Positions 36,453-45,523 of a stretch of 64,000 bases of DNA are shown one piece after another (position 1 is the first letter of the stretch; every line of letters starts with the position of its first letter). A program made the position numbers and the translations under genes. This DNA is from Sphingomonas sp. Y57 (GTDB lineage Bacteria > Pseudomonadota > Alphaproteobacteria > Sphingomonadales > Sphingomonadaceae): NCBI RefSeq assembly GCF_001015195.1, contig NZ_LDES01000107.1, positions 1-64,000 of the forward strand, written 5' to 3'. Below the pieces are notes generated by a model that was not told the DNA's origin, made no database searches, and was given only the letters and a program-made list of their open reading frames with translations.

Positions 36453-37249
36453 CGATCCGAACCATTCTCGTCGACGACGAGCCTCTCGCCATTCAGGGCT
36501 TGAGGTTGAGGCTGGCGGCACACGAGGATGTCGAAATCATCGAAACCTGCCTGAACGGCCGCGAGGCGATCCGGGCGATCAAGACCCACAAGCCGGATCT
36601 CGTCTTCCTCGATATCCAGATGCCCGGGTTCGACGGTTTCTCCGTGATCCAGGGGCTGATGGAGGTCGAGCCGCCGCTGTTCGTCTTCTGCACCGCCTAT
36701 GAGGATCACGCGATCCGCGCCTTCCAGGCGCAGGCGCTCGACTATCTGCTCAAGCCCGTGGACGAGCAGCGGCTGGCCGACACGCTCGACCGCGTGCGCC
36801 AGCGCCTCGCCGAAAAGAAGGGCGTCGAGGAGGTCGGCCGCTTGAAGGAGGTGCTCGCCGAAGTCGCACCGGACGCGGCCGACAGCTATGGCGAGAGCGA
36901 CGACGCCCCCGCGTCCAACCGCTTCGAGAAGATGATCAACATCAAGGATCGGGGCCAGATCTTCCGCGTCGACGTCGACACGATCGAGCGGATCGACGCA
37001 GCCGGCGATTACATGTGCATCTATACCGGCGACAACACGCTGATCCTGCGCGAGACGATGAAGGACCTGGAGAAGCGGCTCGATCCGCGCCGCTTCCAGC
37101 GCGTGCATCGTTCCACGATCGTCAATCTCGACCTGGTCCGGCAGGTCAAGCCGCACACCAACGGCGAATGCTTCCTGGTGCTCGATTCGGGCGCGCAGGT
37201 GAAGGTCAGCCGCTCCTATCGCGAGGTCGTCGCGCGCTTCGTCCATTGA
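36449..37249 (+). CDS. LytTR-family response regulator
   Basis: A 266-aa regulator with a receiver (VDDEPL; phosphoacceptor Asp55 in LVFLDIQMPG; switch Lys in LLKPVDE) and a C-terminal LytTR DNA-binding domain (IERIDAAGDYMCIYTGDN, then RVHRSTIVNLDLVRQVKP). It is the partner of the kinase directly upstream. AlgR-like proteins of this class often control envelope polysaccharides or motility; the target here is not visible. Confidence 0.94.
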   Translation: MTIRTILVDDEPLAIQGLRLRLAAHEDVEIIETCLNGREAIRAIKTHKPDLVFLDIQMPGFDGFSVIQGLMEVEPPLFVFCTAYEDHAIRAFQAQALDYLLKPVDEQRLADTLDRVRQRLAEKKGVEEVGRLKEVLAEVAPDAADSYGESDDAPASNRFEKMINIKDRGQIFRVDVDTIERIDAAGDYMCIYTGDNTLILRETMKDLEKRLDPRRFQRVHRSTIVNLDLVRQVKPHTNGECFLVLDSGAQVKVSRSYREVVARFVH

Positions 37250-37251
37250 TA

Positions 37252-37376
37252 ATTCCTCCCCTGCGATGCAGGGGAGGGGGACCGCCCGAAGGGCGGTGGA
37301 GGGGGTGACGTCGCCGACGGCGCCTTGCGCCCCCCTTCATCGCCTGGCGGTCCCCCTCCCCGTTCCGGGGAGGAAT
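37252..37376. repeat. inverted repeat pair, CCTCCCC family
   Basis: ATTCCTCCCCTGCGATGCAGGGGAGG on the left is mirrored by CCTCCCCGTTCCGGGGAGGAAT on the right, each itself palindromic, with inner arms GGACCGCC / GGCGGTCC. The whole interval can fold into a cruciform-like structure. It fills the space between the LytTR and CitE-like genes. Confidence 0.75.
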
Positions 37377-37394
37377 GAGAGGTGGAGCCCCGAT

Positions 37395-38246
37395 ATGACG
37401 ATCCGACCGCGCCGCAGCGCACTCTACATGCCCGCCTCGAACCTGCGCGCGATCGACAAGGCGCGCTCGCTGCCCTGCGACGTGGTGATCTTCGATCTTG
37501 AGGACGCGGTCGCGCCCGAAGCCAAGGCCGAGGCGCGCGCCAATGCGGTGGCGGCGGTCCGCGACGGCGGGTTCGGCGACCGCGAGCTGGTGATTCGGGT
37601 CAATGCCCTGGGCACGCCCTGGGCCGAGGACGACCTCGCCGCCGCCGCGGCGTCGGGCGCCGACGCGATCCTTGCCCCCAAAGTCAGCGATGCGGAGAGC
37701 GTCCGCCGCTACCATGCCGCGATCGCGGCCGCACCGGCGGCGACCGGCTTCTGGGCGATGGTCGAAACCACCCGCGCCATCTTCCGGCTCGACGCGATCG
37801 CCGAGGCGATGGCGGCGCGGCCAGCGGCGTTCGTGCTCGGCACCAACGATCTCGCCAAGGAGATGGGTGCGCGCCTCACCGTCGAGCGGACACCGTTCCT
37901 CGGCATGATGGCGATGGCGGTCGCGGCGGCGAAGGGCCATGGCCTCGCCATCCTCGACGGCGTGTACAATGCGTTTGACGACGAGGCCGGCCTCGTCCGG
38001 CAATGTGCCGAGGCCAAGGCCTATGGCTTCGACGGCAAGACCCTGATCCATCCGCGCCAGATCGACCCGACCAACCGGGCTTTCAGTCCCGACGCGGTGG
38101 AGATCGCCTGGGCGCGCGCGGCGGTCGAGGGCTTCGCTGCGCCTGAAAATGCCGGCAAGGGCGCGATCAAGGTGGGCGGCGAGATGGTCGAGCGGCTCCA
38201 CCTCGACCAGGCGCGGGCGATATTGGCGATGGCGGAGATCGGCTGA
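37395..38246 (+). CDS. CitE/HpcH-HpaI family CoA-ester lyase
   Basis: A 283-aa protein of the HpcH/HpaI aldolase-citrate lyase beta family (malyl-CoA/citramalyl-CoA lyase-like). Typical elements are RSALYMPASNLRAIDKA, VVIFDLEDAVAP with the metal acidic residues, WAMVETTRAIFRLDAIA, LGTNDLAKEMG, and YGFDGKTLIHPRQI. No citC/D/F/G genes lie nearby, so it is not part of a classical citrate lyase. It may act in glyoxylate or itaconate metabolism (inference). The flanks are two-component systems with no clear link. Confidence 0.87.
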   Translation: MTIRPRRSALYMPASNLRAIDKARSLPCDVVIFDLEDAVAPEAKAEARANAVAAVRDGGFGDRELVIRVNALGTPWAEDDLAAAAASGADAILAPKVSDAESVRRYHAAIAAAPAATGFWAMVETTRAIFRLDAIAEAMAARPAAFVLGTNDLAKEMGARLTVERTPFLGMMAMAVAAAKGHGLAILDGVYNAFDDEAGLVRQCAEAKAYGFDGKTLIHPRQIDPTNRAFSPDAVEIAWARAAVEGFAAPENAGKGAIKVGGEMVERLHLDQARAILAMAEIG

Positions 38247-38446
38247 TCCGGTCCCGGGCGACGCGGCGGCGGAAGTATCGGTTCCGGATCGAACAGCCGG
38301 AAAGGATCAGCGTCTAAGCGGCGGTACGCCCCGCGTAAAGGCCGTAAATGTTCGTCTTTCCGCTGTTTTGCGCGGGTGATACTCTGCGCAGGACGAGACC
38401 AGAGACATGAAGAGGGGGGACTACGCCGACGCGTGCCCAGAACCTG

Positions 38447-40525
38447 ATGCCGCGTGGCTGGCCGCGCATGGCCACGGATCGCCGGACCATCGGTTTCACG
38501 GTGCTGTTCGCGGCCATCATCGTCGTGGCGATCCTCAAGGCGGCCCTTCTGACCCCGCCGTTCGACCATGCCGGTACCATCGAGATCGCGCTGCTGATCG
38601 CCGCGGGCCTGTTGTCGGCGGCGGCGATGGTCTGGTCGTGGCGATCGCACCTGATGGAAAGTGACCGGATCGAGCGGCGCGAGCTGATCGATGCGGCCGA
38701 ACTGGCGGCGGTGATGGTGGTCGACGAGGAGGGCACGATCCGCCACTGGTCGCGCGGATGCGAAGAGCTATATGGCTGGCCGGCCGCGCTGGCGGTGGGA
38801 CGGAAGCGGGCCGAGTTGCTCGACACCCAGACGCCCGAACCGGTGGAGGCGCTGTGGCAACGGCTCCGCACCGCCGGGCGGGTCAGCGTCGAGCTGATCG
38901 AGCGTCATCGCGACGGCCATGAGCTGATCGTCCACGAACATGCCAAGTTCATCCGCCACAGCGGCGACCGTAACTCGGCGGTGGTCGCGGTCACCGACGT
39001 CACCGAATGGCGGCGGGCCGAAGAGGCGCTGCGGCTGAGCGAGGCGCGGCTCGCCACCTCGGTCGCGGTGCAGGGCATCTTCATCTACGAATATGACCTG
39101 GTCGCGGGCCAGCCGATCTGGACGACCAGCGGCGATACCTTCTTCGGCCTCACAGGCGAGGAAACCGGGACGGGTTCGCGCTACTGGAGCGAGGCGCTGG
39201 ACGTCCAGGTGCGCGAGGTTGTCGCAACGGCGATGGCGAACGGGCAGGACCGCGCGCATTTCGATTTCGACTTCCGCCACCCCAGCGGCGCCGTGCGGCG
39301 CGGCGAAGGCTGGGCGCGGATCATCCGCAACCGGGAGGGCCGGCCGGTACGGTTGCTCGGCACCCACCTCGACGTCACCGAGCGGCGTGAGCGCGAGCAG
39401 GAACTGCGCGCCGGCGAGGCCGAGCGGCGGGCGATCCTGGCGACCGTGCCCGACGCGATGTTCGTCTGCGACGAGCGCGGCCACGTGCGCGCGTGCAGCG
39501 CCACCGCGCGTCAGCTGCTCGGTTATGGCGAGGGCGAACTGATCGGCCGCCAGCTCAGCGACCTGGTCGACGATCCGCGCGGCCCGACGGCGGTGCGCCG
39601 CGACCTCGCCCGCGCGCGACAGCTCGGCCCCGGCGATCAGTGGCCGGTGCCGATCAGCGTCCGCCGTGCCGACGGCGCGTCGGTGCCGATCTCGTTCGTA
39701 CTCGGCGAAGCCTATGTCGATGGCGCGCGCATGTATGTCGTGTTCGGCCGGGACATGCGTCCGACCATCGCTACCGAGGAACGCTTCCACCGCCTCAACA
39801 ACGATCTGGCGCAGGTTTCGCGCCTCGGCATGATGGGCGAGATGGCCGGCGCGCTGGCGCATGAGCTGAGCCAGCCGCTGTCGGCGATCGTCAACTTCCT
39901 CGGCGCGGTGGACCTGATGCTCGACGGTGGCGAAGACCGCGTCGACATCGCCCGGCTCCGCCAGGCGATCCAGCGAGCGAGCGAGCAGGCGTCGCGCGCC
40001 GGCGAGATCATCCGCCGGCTGCGCGCCTTCATCCTGCGCGGCGAGGCCGACATGCGTGCCGAGCCGCTGACCAGCCTGGTGCGGGAGGCGGCGGCGCTGG
40101 CATTGTTCAACAGCAGCAGCTTCGGCATTCGCCTCGCCTATGATTTCGAGCATGAGGGCCGGGTCGTGCTCGGCGACCGGATCCAGATCCAGCAGGTGCT
40201 GGTCAACCTGATCCGCAACGCGGCCGACGCGATGACCGCGCAGGGTGAGGGCCGGCGCGAGCTGCTGATTTCTACGAAGATGGCGAGGGACAATTTGATC
40301 GAGATCGCGGTGCAGGATTCCGGACCGGGCATCGCGCCTGAGATACTGGAGAAGCTGTTCAGCCCCTTCGCGACCACCAAGCGCGAGGGACTGGGATTCG
40401 GCCTGGCGATCTCGCGGCGGATCATCGAGGCGCATGGCGGCCAGATGTCGGCGGCTCCGGCGCGGAACGGCGGCGCGGTCTTTCGTTTCACCCTGCCGGT
40501 GATGGAGGAGGAAGGGGCGCGATGA
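38447..40525 (+). CDS. FixL-like PAS histidine kinase
   Basis: A 692-aa sensor (685 if the in-frame ATG at 38468 is used). Two N-terminal membrane helices (TIGFTVLFAAIIVVAILKAA, IEIALLIAAGLLSAAAMVW) are followed by three PAS/PAC modules (VVVDEEGTIRHWSRGCEELYGW, then one around 210-330, and FVCDERGHVRACSATARQLLGY). The kinase core has GEMAGALAHELSQPLSAI with the His, NLIRNAADAM, VQDSGPGIAPE and GLGFGLAISRRI. No haem-binding PAS His is obvious, so oxygen sensing is not assured. It overlaps the regulator gene by 4 bases. Confidence 0.9.
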   Translation: MPRGWPRMATDRRTIGFTVLFAAIIVVAILKAALLTPPFDHAGTIEIALLIAAGLLSAAAMVWSWRSHLMESDRIERRELIDAAELAAVMVVDEEGTIRHWSRGCEELYGWPAALAVGRKRAELLDTQTPEPVEALWQRLRTAGRVSVELIERHRDGHELIVHEHAKFIRHSGDRNSAVVAVTDVTEWRRAEEALRLSEARLATSVAVQGIFIYEYDLVAGQPIWTTSGDTFFGLTGEETGTGSRYWSEALDVQVREVVATAMANGQDRAHFDFDFRHPSGAVRRGEGWARIIRNREGRPVRLLGTHLDVTERREREQELRAGEAERRAILATVPDAMFVCDERGHVRACSATARQLLGYGEGELIGRQLSDLVDDPRGPTAVRRDLARARQLGPGDQWPVPISVRRADGASVPISFVLGEAYVDGARMYVVFGRDMRPTIATEERFHRLNNDLAQVSRLGMMGEMAGALAHELSQPLSAIVNFLGAVDLMLDGGEDRVDIARLRQAIQRASEQASRAGEIIRRLRAFILRGEADMRAEPLTSLVREAAALALFNSSSFGIRLAYDFEHEGRVVLGDRIQIQQVLVNLIRNAADAMTAQGEGRRELLISTKMARDNLIEIAVQDSGPGIAPEILEKLFSPFATTKREGLGFGLAISRRIIEAHGGQMSAAPARNGGAVFRFTLPVMEEEGAR

Positions 40526-41148
40526 ACAGCAGGCGCATCTATATCGTCGACGACGACGACGCACTCCGCCAGTCGGTGGAGGTTCTGTTGGAGGTCGCAG
40601 GCGGCTTCGTCACCCGATCCTTCGCCTCGGGAGAGGCCTTCCTCGAACGGGTCCCGCAGATGGAGGCGGGTTGCGTCCTGCTCGACCTCAACATGCCCGG
40701 GCTCAACGGGCTCGAGGTGCTTCATCGCCTGCAGAAGCTCGACAACCGGTTCGAGACGATCCTGCTGACGGGGCAGGGCGACATCGGCGTCGCGGTCGAG
40801 GCGATGAAGTCGGGGGCAATCGACTTCATCGAGAAGCCCTATGACAACCGCATGCTGCTCAACGCGCTCGACAACGGCTTCGCCCGGATCGAGGACCGCG
40901 AGAAGGAGGCCAGCGCGATCCAGTCGGCGCGCGACGGGATCGACCGGCTCACCCCGCGCGAACGCGACGTGCTGCTCGGCCTGATCGACGGCAAGGCCAA
41001 CAAGATCATCGCCTATGAGCTCGACATCAGCCCCCGCACGGTCGAGATCTACCGCGCCAACCTGATGGACAAGCTCGGCGTGCGCAGCGTTGCCGAAGCG
41101 GTCCGTATCGCTTTCGCCGCGGGGCTGGTGCCGGTCTTCCCACGCTGA
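40522..41148 (+). CDS. FixJ-family response regulator
   Basis: A 208-aa receiver plus LuxR-type HTH protein. The acidic pocket is VDDDDA, the phosphoacceptor is Asp55 (LLDLNMPG), the switch region is IEKPYD, and the HTH is LTPRERDVLLGLIDGKANKIIAYELDISPRTVEIYRANLMDKLG. The partner of the upstream PAS kinase. FixJ relatives in alphaproteobacteria control microaerobic or transport genes; targets here are unknown. Confidence 0.94.
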   Translation: MNSRRIYIVDDDDALRQSVEVLLEVAGGFVTRSFASGEAFLERVPQMEAGCVLLDLNMPGLNGLEVLHRLQKLDNRFETILLTGQGDIGVAVEAMKSGAIDFIEKPYDNRMLLNALDNGFARIEDREKEASAIQSARDGIDRLTPRERDVLLGLIDGKANKIIAYELDISPRTVEIYRANLMDKLGVRSVAEAVRIAFAAGLVPVFPR

Positions 41149-41163
41149 CCGATGTCCCGTTAA

Positions 41164-41248
41164 TCGTCATGCCGGCGAAAGCCGGAATCTCCCTTCTCCT
41201 TTGCCCCGAACGAAGGCAGGGAGACCCCGGCTTTCGCCGGGATGACGG
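41164..41248. repeat. twin palindromic repeat, GTCATCCCGGC family
   Basis: CGTCATGCCGGC-GAAA-GCCGGAATCTCCC on the left and its inverted copy (GGGAGACCCCGGCTTTCGCCGGGATGACG) on the right, separated by about 30 bases. Same architecture as the elements at 14411 and 23681. Confidence 0.8.
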
Positions 41249-41314
41249 GGAATCGGGGTGAGCCGGGGCCCGTGCCGGTTTGACCCGTAATGAGACGCGG
41301 GGATATGCAGGGGC

Positions 41315-42322
41315 ATGAGTTCCAACGCGTCCCGGCCTTTCGCTGTCCTTGTCACCGGCGGCGCCGGCTATATCGGCAGCCACGCCGTCCTCGCCCTGCT
41401 CGATGCGGGCTGGCGGGTCTCGGTGATCGACAATCTCGTCACCGGCTTCCGCGAGGCGGTCGATCCCCGCGCGCGCTTCCACGAAGGCGACATCGCCGAC
41501 GAGGGGCTGGTGGCGCGCATCCTGGCGGATGACGGGATCGGTGCGATCCTGCACTTCGCCGGATCGGTGGTTGTCCCCGAATCGGTCGCGGACCCGCTCA
41601 AATATTATCGCAACAACACCGCCAACAGCCGCTCGCTGATCGAAAGCGCGGTGAAGGGCGGGGTCCGTCACTTCATCTTCTCGTCCACCGCCGCGACCTA
41701 CGGCATTCCCGATCGCATCCCGGTGCGCGAGGACATGCCGACCGTGCCGATCAATCCCTATGGCATGTCGAAGCTGATGACCGAGGCGATGCTGCGCGAC
41801 GTCGCCGTGGCGCATCCGATGAACTATTGCGCGCTGCGCTACTTCAACGTCGCGGGCGCCGATCCGCAGGGCCGCGCGGGCCAGTCGACCGCGGGTGCCA
41901 CCCACCTGATCAAGGTCGCGGTCGAGGCCGCGCTCGGCAAGCGGGGCGAAGTCGCGGTGTTCGGCACCGACTATGCGACCCCCGACGGAACCGGGGTGCG
42001 CGACTATATCCATGTCAGCGACCTCGCCGACGCGCATCTCCATGCGCTCGACGCGCTGATCGCGTCGCCGGGCGAGAGCCATGTGATGAACTGCGGTTAT
42101 GGCCGGGGGTTCTCGGTGCTCGAAGTGCTCGATTCGGTCGACCGCGTTGCCGGCGTCGCGATCACGCGCCGGATGGAGCCCCGCCGCCCCGGCGATCCCG
42201 ACGCGCTGGTTGCCGACAATGCCCGCATCCTCGCGACCACGCCGTGGCGTCCCCGGCTTGACGACCTCGACACGATCGTCGCCCACGCGCTGGCATGGGA
42301 GCGGAAGCTCGCGGGGAGGTAA
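41315..42322 (+). CDS. galE: UDP-glucose 4-epimerase
   Basis: A 335-aa extended SDR enzyme interconverting UDP-glucose and UDP-galactose. NAD-binding GGAGYIGSHAVLALL, the FAGSVVVPESV stretch, catalytic Ser/Tyr/Lys region (SSTAATYG, YGMSKLM) and substrate-binding RYFNVAGAD are all present, as is the C-terminal CGYGRGFSVLEV. It feeds sugar nucleotides to LPS or exopolysaccharide. Confidence 0.95.
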   Translation: MSSNASRPFAVLVTGGAGYIGSHAVLALLDAGWRVSVIDNLVTGFREAVDPRARFHEGDIADEGLVARILADDGIGAILHFAGSVVVPESVADPLKYYRNNTANSRSLIESAVKGGVRHFIFSSTAATYGIPDRIPVREDMPTVPINPYGMSKLMTEAMLRDVAVAHPMNYCALRYFNVAGADPQGRAGQSTAGATHLIKVAVEAALGKRGEVAVFGTDYATPDGTGVRDYIHVSDLADAHLHALDALIASPGESHVMNCGYGRGFSVLEVLDSVDRVAGVAITRRMEPRRPGDPDALVADNARILATTPWRPRLDDLDTIVAHALAWERKLAGR

Positions 42323-42480
42323 TCCCGCTCCATCGGTCATCTGGCCGAAGAGAGGCATCGGCCCAGCCTGGACTGGGGTACTCCCATTGGAGATGGACGG
42401 AGCCGCAGGCTCGACCAAGCTTATGCGAGGGAAGCCGGGGCGGGCGGATGTCCTGCGCCTGGGCCTGAGGGCTAAGCCAA

Positions 42481-42520
42481 AAACAAACAAAAAAAGGGCC
42501 GATCCCGAAGGGACCGGCCT
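42481..42520 (-). terminator. intrinsic terminator facing minus-strand transcription
   Basis: Stem 42498-42520 (one mismatch, 3-base loop) reads on the minus strand as GGCCGGTCCCTTCGGGATCG..., directly followed by a run of T (complement of 42481-42496, mostly A). That is a textbook terminator for a leftward transcript. On the plus strand the tail is a poor TTGAAAGTTTT, so any role for galE is weaker. No minus-strand protein gene precedes it. Confidence 0.8.
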
Positions 42521-42636
42521 TGAAAGTTTTAGGAGAGGATGCCTGAAAGGCCCGCTCTTTGTGCAGGTGCGAAGATGAAAATGCAAGCAAAAAAATGCTG
42601 CGCCGCCAAAGATTTTTTCAAAGCTTTGAAAAACAG
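42485..42636 (-). ncRNA. candidate small RNA ending at the orphan terminator
   Basis: A minus-strand TATAAT (complement of 42643-42648) would start a transcript near 42636, ending about 150 bases later at the terminator. No convincing -35 is seen. The RNA would expose CCUCUCCU (complement of 42532-42539), which is complementary to Shine-Dalgarno sequences, next to a small GCC-TTTCA-GGC hairpin. This layout fits alphaproteobacterial trans-acting sRNAs with anti-SD loops, but no family was matched. Confidence 0.4.
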
Positions 42637-42773
42637 CGATTTATTATATTCATCCTTGTAAGTCTGTTGCGGTTGCGTCGAATCATGCTCGCAGATGCGA
42701 AACGGCTGGCGGCGGATTGTCAGACGTCCCCCTCCGCGCCATTCTCCGTCCGAAAAGATGGGAGCGGGCGAGC

Positions 42774-44750
42774 ATGGCGCATGGATCGGGCGGGGCGGGG
42801 ACGGTGCGTGAGCTGACCGTCCGGGGGTTGCTGCTGGGCGCGCTGATCACCTTCGTCTTTACCTCGGCGAACGTCTATCTCGGGCTCAGGGTCGGGCTCA
42901 CCTTCGCCACCTCGATCCCGGCGGCGGTGATCTCGATGGCGGTGCTGCGGCTGGTCCGTGGCGCGACCATCTACGAGAACAACATCGTCCAGACGGTGGC
43001 CTCTGCGGCGGGCTGCATCGCCTCGATCATCTTCGTTCTGCCCGGCCTGGTGATGATCGGCTGGTGGCAGGGCTTCCCCTTCTGGCAAACCTTCCTGCTC
43101 TGCGCTTCGGGCGGGCTCATGGGGGTCGTCCTGTCGGTGCCGCTTCGCCGCGCGCTGGTGACCGGGTCGGACCTGCCCTATCCCGAGGGCGTCGCCGCGG
43201 CGGAGGTGCTCAAGGTCGGCACCCAGACACGCGAAGGCGCGGTCGAAGCGCAGTTCGGCCTGCGAACGATCATCGTCGGATCGATCGCATCGATGGGCTT
43301 CGCGGTGATCGGGGCCACGAAACTGGTCGCGACCGAGGCGTCGACCTGGTTCCGGCTCGGCGCCAGCCATGCCGCCACGGGAATCTCAGCTTCGCTGTCT
43401 TTCGCGCTGCTCGGGGCAGGGCATCTGGTCGGGCTGTCGGTCGGGCTGGCAATGGGGCTCGGCCTCGTCATCGCGTTCGGCATCGCGACACCGATCCTGT
43501 CGGCGATCGCCGCGACGCCGGGCTCGGCCGAGACGGCCGCGCTGGCGGTGTTCGGCGGGCAGGTGCGCTTCCTCGGTGCCGGGGTCATCGGCGCCGCGGC
43601 GATCTGGACGCTGGGCAAGCTCGCCCGGCCGCTGTGGCGCGGCATGGCCGGCGCGATCGCCGCGTCGAAGGCGCGCAAGGCATCGGGTGAGGCGCTGCCG
43701 ATCGAGGAACAGGACATGCCGGTGGGCTGGCTTGCCCTCATCGTCGCGCTGGTGGCCCTGCCGATCATCGCGTTGCTCTGGCATTTTGCGGACCAGGGGC
43801 CGCTCGCCGGCCATGCGCTGTCGCTCAGCCTCGGCTTCTATCTCTATGTGCTGCTGATGGGCGCATTCGTCGCGGCGGTCTGCGGCTATATGGCAGGACT
43901 GATCGGATCGTCGAACAGCCCGGTGTCGGGGGTCGCCATCCTTGCGGTGCTCGGGTCGGCGCTGCTGCTCGCCATCGCCGTCCAGCCGCTGGCGGGGCGC
44001 GAGGCGGGGCCGCAACTCGTCGCCTTCGCCCTGTTCGTCACCGGCCTCGTCCTCGCCTGCGCCGTGATCGCCAACGACAATCTCCAGGATCTCAAGACCG
44101 GCCAGTTGATCGGGGCGACGCCGTGGAAGCAGCAGGTGGCGCTGATCGTCGGCGTGTTCGCCGGATCGGCGGTGATCCCGCCGATCCTCGACCTGCTCAA
44201 CGCCGCCTATGGCTTCGCGCCCTTGCCGGGCACCGGCCTGCCGGTACCGAACGACCCCCTTCCCGCGCCGCAGGCGACACTGATCGCCGGCCTTGCGCGC
44301 GGCATATTGGGCGAAGGCCTCGACTGGCACCTGATCTTCATCGGCGCGGCGCTCGGCCTGGCGCTGGTCGCGCTCGACGGGCTGATGGGACGCAAGGGCT
44401 GGCTGCGCCTGCCGCCGCTCGCGGTCGGGATCGGCATCTACCTGCCGATGTCGGCGACGCTGCCGGTGGTGATCGGGGCCCTGATCGGCTGGCGCTACGA
44501 GAAGCGCCGGGCCGATCCGGCGGCGCAGCGCATGGGCGTGCTGCTCGCTTCGGGCTTCATCGTCGGGGAGAGCCTGTTCGGCGTCCTCCTTGCCGGCCTG
44601 ATCGTCGCGACCGGCAGTGGCGCGCCGCTGGCGCTGATCGGTCCGGGGCACGAGGGCGTGGCGATGGCGGCGGGGACGGTGCTGGTCGCGGCATTGCTGG
44701 TCTTCCTCTACCGCTGGACCGGGCGGGCGGCGGCGCGATTGTCGGCCTGA
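42774..44750 (+). CDS. OPT-family oligopeptide/metal-chelate transporter
   Basis: A 658-aa polytopic inner-membrane protein of the OPT superfamily, with about 14-16 hydrophobic helices. N-terminal TVRGLLLGALITFVFTSANVYLGLRVGLTFATSIPAAVIS and the motif ENNIVQTVASAAG are characteristic, as is SDLPYPEGVAAAEVLKVG. The substrates of bacterial members are oligopeptides or metal-siderophore-like chelates; which one is unknown here. An upstream in-frame start would add 19 residues before MAHGSGG; a GGAGCGGG stretch favours 42774. Confidence 0.9.
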   Translation: MAHGSGGAGTVRELTVRGLLLGALITFVFTSANVYLGLRVGLTFATSIPAAVISMAVLRLVRGATIYENNIVQTVASAAGCIASIIFVLPGLVMIGWWQGFPFWQTFLLCASGGLMGVVLSVPLRRALVTGSDLPYPEGVAAAEVLKVGTQTREGAVEAQFGLRTIIVGSIASMGFAVIGATKLVATEASTWFRLGASHAATGISASLSFALLGAGHLVGLSVGLAMGLGLVIAFGIATPILSAIAATPGSAETAALAVFGGQVRFLGAGVIGAAAIWTLGKLARPLWRGMAGAIAASKARKASGEALPIEEQDMPVGWLALIVALVALPIIALLWHFADQGPLAGHALSLSLGFYLYVLLMGAFVAAVCGYMAGLIGSSNSPVSGVAILAVLGSALLLAIAVQPLAGREAGPQLVAFALFVTGLVLACAVIANDNLQDLKTGQLIGATPWKQQVALIVGVFAGSAVIPPILDLLNAAYGFAPLPGTGLPVPNDPLPAPQATLIAGLARGILGEGLDWHLIFIGAALGLALVALDGLMGRKGWLRLPPLAVGIGIYLPMSATLPVVIGALIGWRYEKRRADPAAQRMGVLLASGFIVGESLFGVLLAGLIVATGSGAPLALIGPGHEGVAMAAGTVLVAALLVFLYRWTGRAAARLSA

Positions 44751-44876
44751 TGTCCGGACGGCCACTGCCGAAGGGCCGGAATCTCGGGCAGCAGAGGGAG
44801 CGCGATTGCCATTTGACGGCGCTGCCGCTATGGCGCGCGCCGGCTCTTTCAAATCCTCACAGGCTCAGGTGAACCC

Positions 44877-45440
44877 ATGAAGATCAGCGGCGTGGACATC
44901 CGTCCCGGCAACATCATCGAATATGAAGGCGGCATCTGGCGCGCCGTCAAGATCCAGCATACCCAGCCCGGCAAGGGCGGCGCCTATATGCAGGTCGAGA
45001 TGAAGAACCTGATCGACGGGCGCAAGAACAACGTCCGTTTCCGGTCGGCCGAGACCGTCGAGCGCGTTCGCCTCGATACCAAGGATTTCCAGTTCCTGTT
45101 CGCCGAAGGCGAGGATCTGACCTTCATGGACAAGGACACGTACGAGCAGATCACCCTGCCGCGCGACCTGCTGGGCGATGCCGCCGCCTTCCTGCAGGAC
45201 GGCATGGACGTGGTGATGGAGCTTTACGAGGAACGCCCGATCTCCGTCCAGCTTCCCGATCAGGTCGAGGCGACGATCGTCGAGGCCGACGCCGTTGTGA
45301 AGGGGCAGACCGCCTCGTCCAGCTACAAGCCCGCGATGCTCGACAACGGCGTCCGCGTGATGGTGCCGCCGCACATCTCCAGCGGCACCCGCATCGTCGT
45401 CGACGTCTACGAGCAGACCTACGTCCGCCGCGCGGACTGA
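44877..45440 (+). CDS. efp: translation elongation factor P
   Basis: A 187-aa EF-P that rescues ribosomes stalled on polyproline. Three beta-barrel domains are intact. The modification loop is [10 protein letters not shown] with Lys33 at the tip, where beta-lysylation or another modification could occur. No epmA/epmB is nearby. suhB follows. Confidence 0.97.
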   Translation: MKISGVDIRPGNIIEYEGGIWRAVKIQHTQPGKGGAYMQVEMKNLIDGRKNNVRFRSAETVERVRLDTKDFQFLFAEGEDLTFMDKDTYEQITLPRDLLGDAAAFLQDGMDVVMELYEERPISVQLPDQVEATIVEADAVVKGQTASSSYKPAMLDNGVRVMVPPHISSGTRIVVDVYEQTYVRRAD

Positions 45441-45484
45441 TCAAAGCCATGCCAGGGGCATCCGGCCCCCGGCACGTCACTCAC

Positions 45485-45515
45485 CCCTAGCCCCTCCCTT
45501 GAAAGGGAGGGGGAG
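45485..45515. repeat. palindromic repeat, CCCCTCCCTT family
   Basis: CCCCTCCCTT-GA-AAGGGAGGGG (45491-45512) lies between efp and suhB. Perfect 10-bp arms. It resembles the units at 3205 and 37252. Confidence 0.7.
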
Positions 45516-45523
45516 AAGAAGAC

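Larger units (their letters stand above)
42323..42773. other. galE-OPT intergenic region: AT-rich block with a palindrome and terminator
   Basis: No conserved gene is visible in these 450 bases. The first 150 are GC-rich with no clear feature. From 42480 the composition turns AT-rich: a hairpin with flanking A-tract (42481-42520), AGGAGAGG (42532-42539), a 28-codon ORF (42575-42661) starting MKMQAKKCC, and the perfect palindrome TTTTTCAAAGCTTTGAAAAA at 42614-42633. It probably holds a non-coding RNA plus the OPT promoter. Confidence 0.6.
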
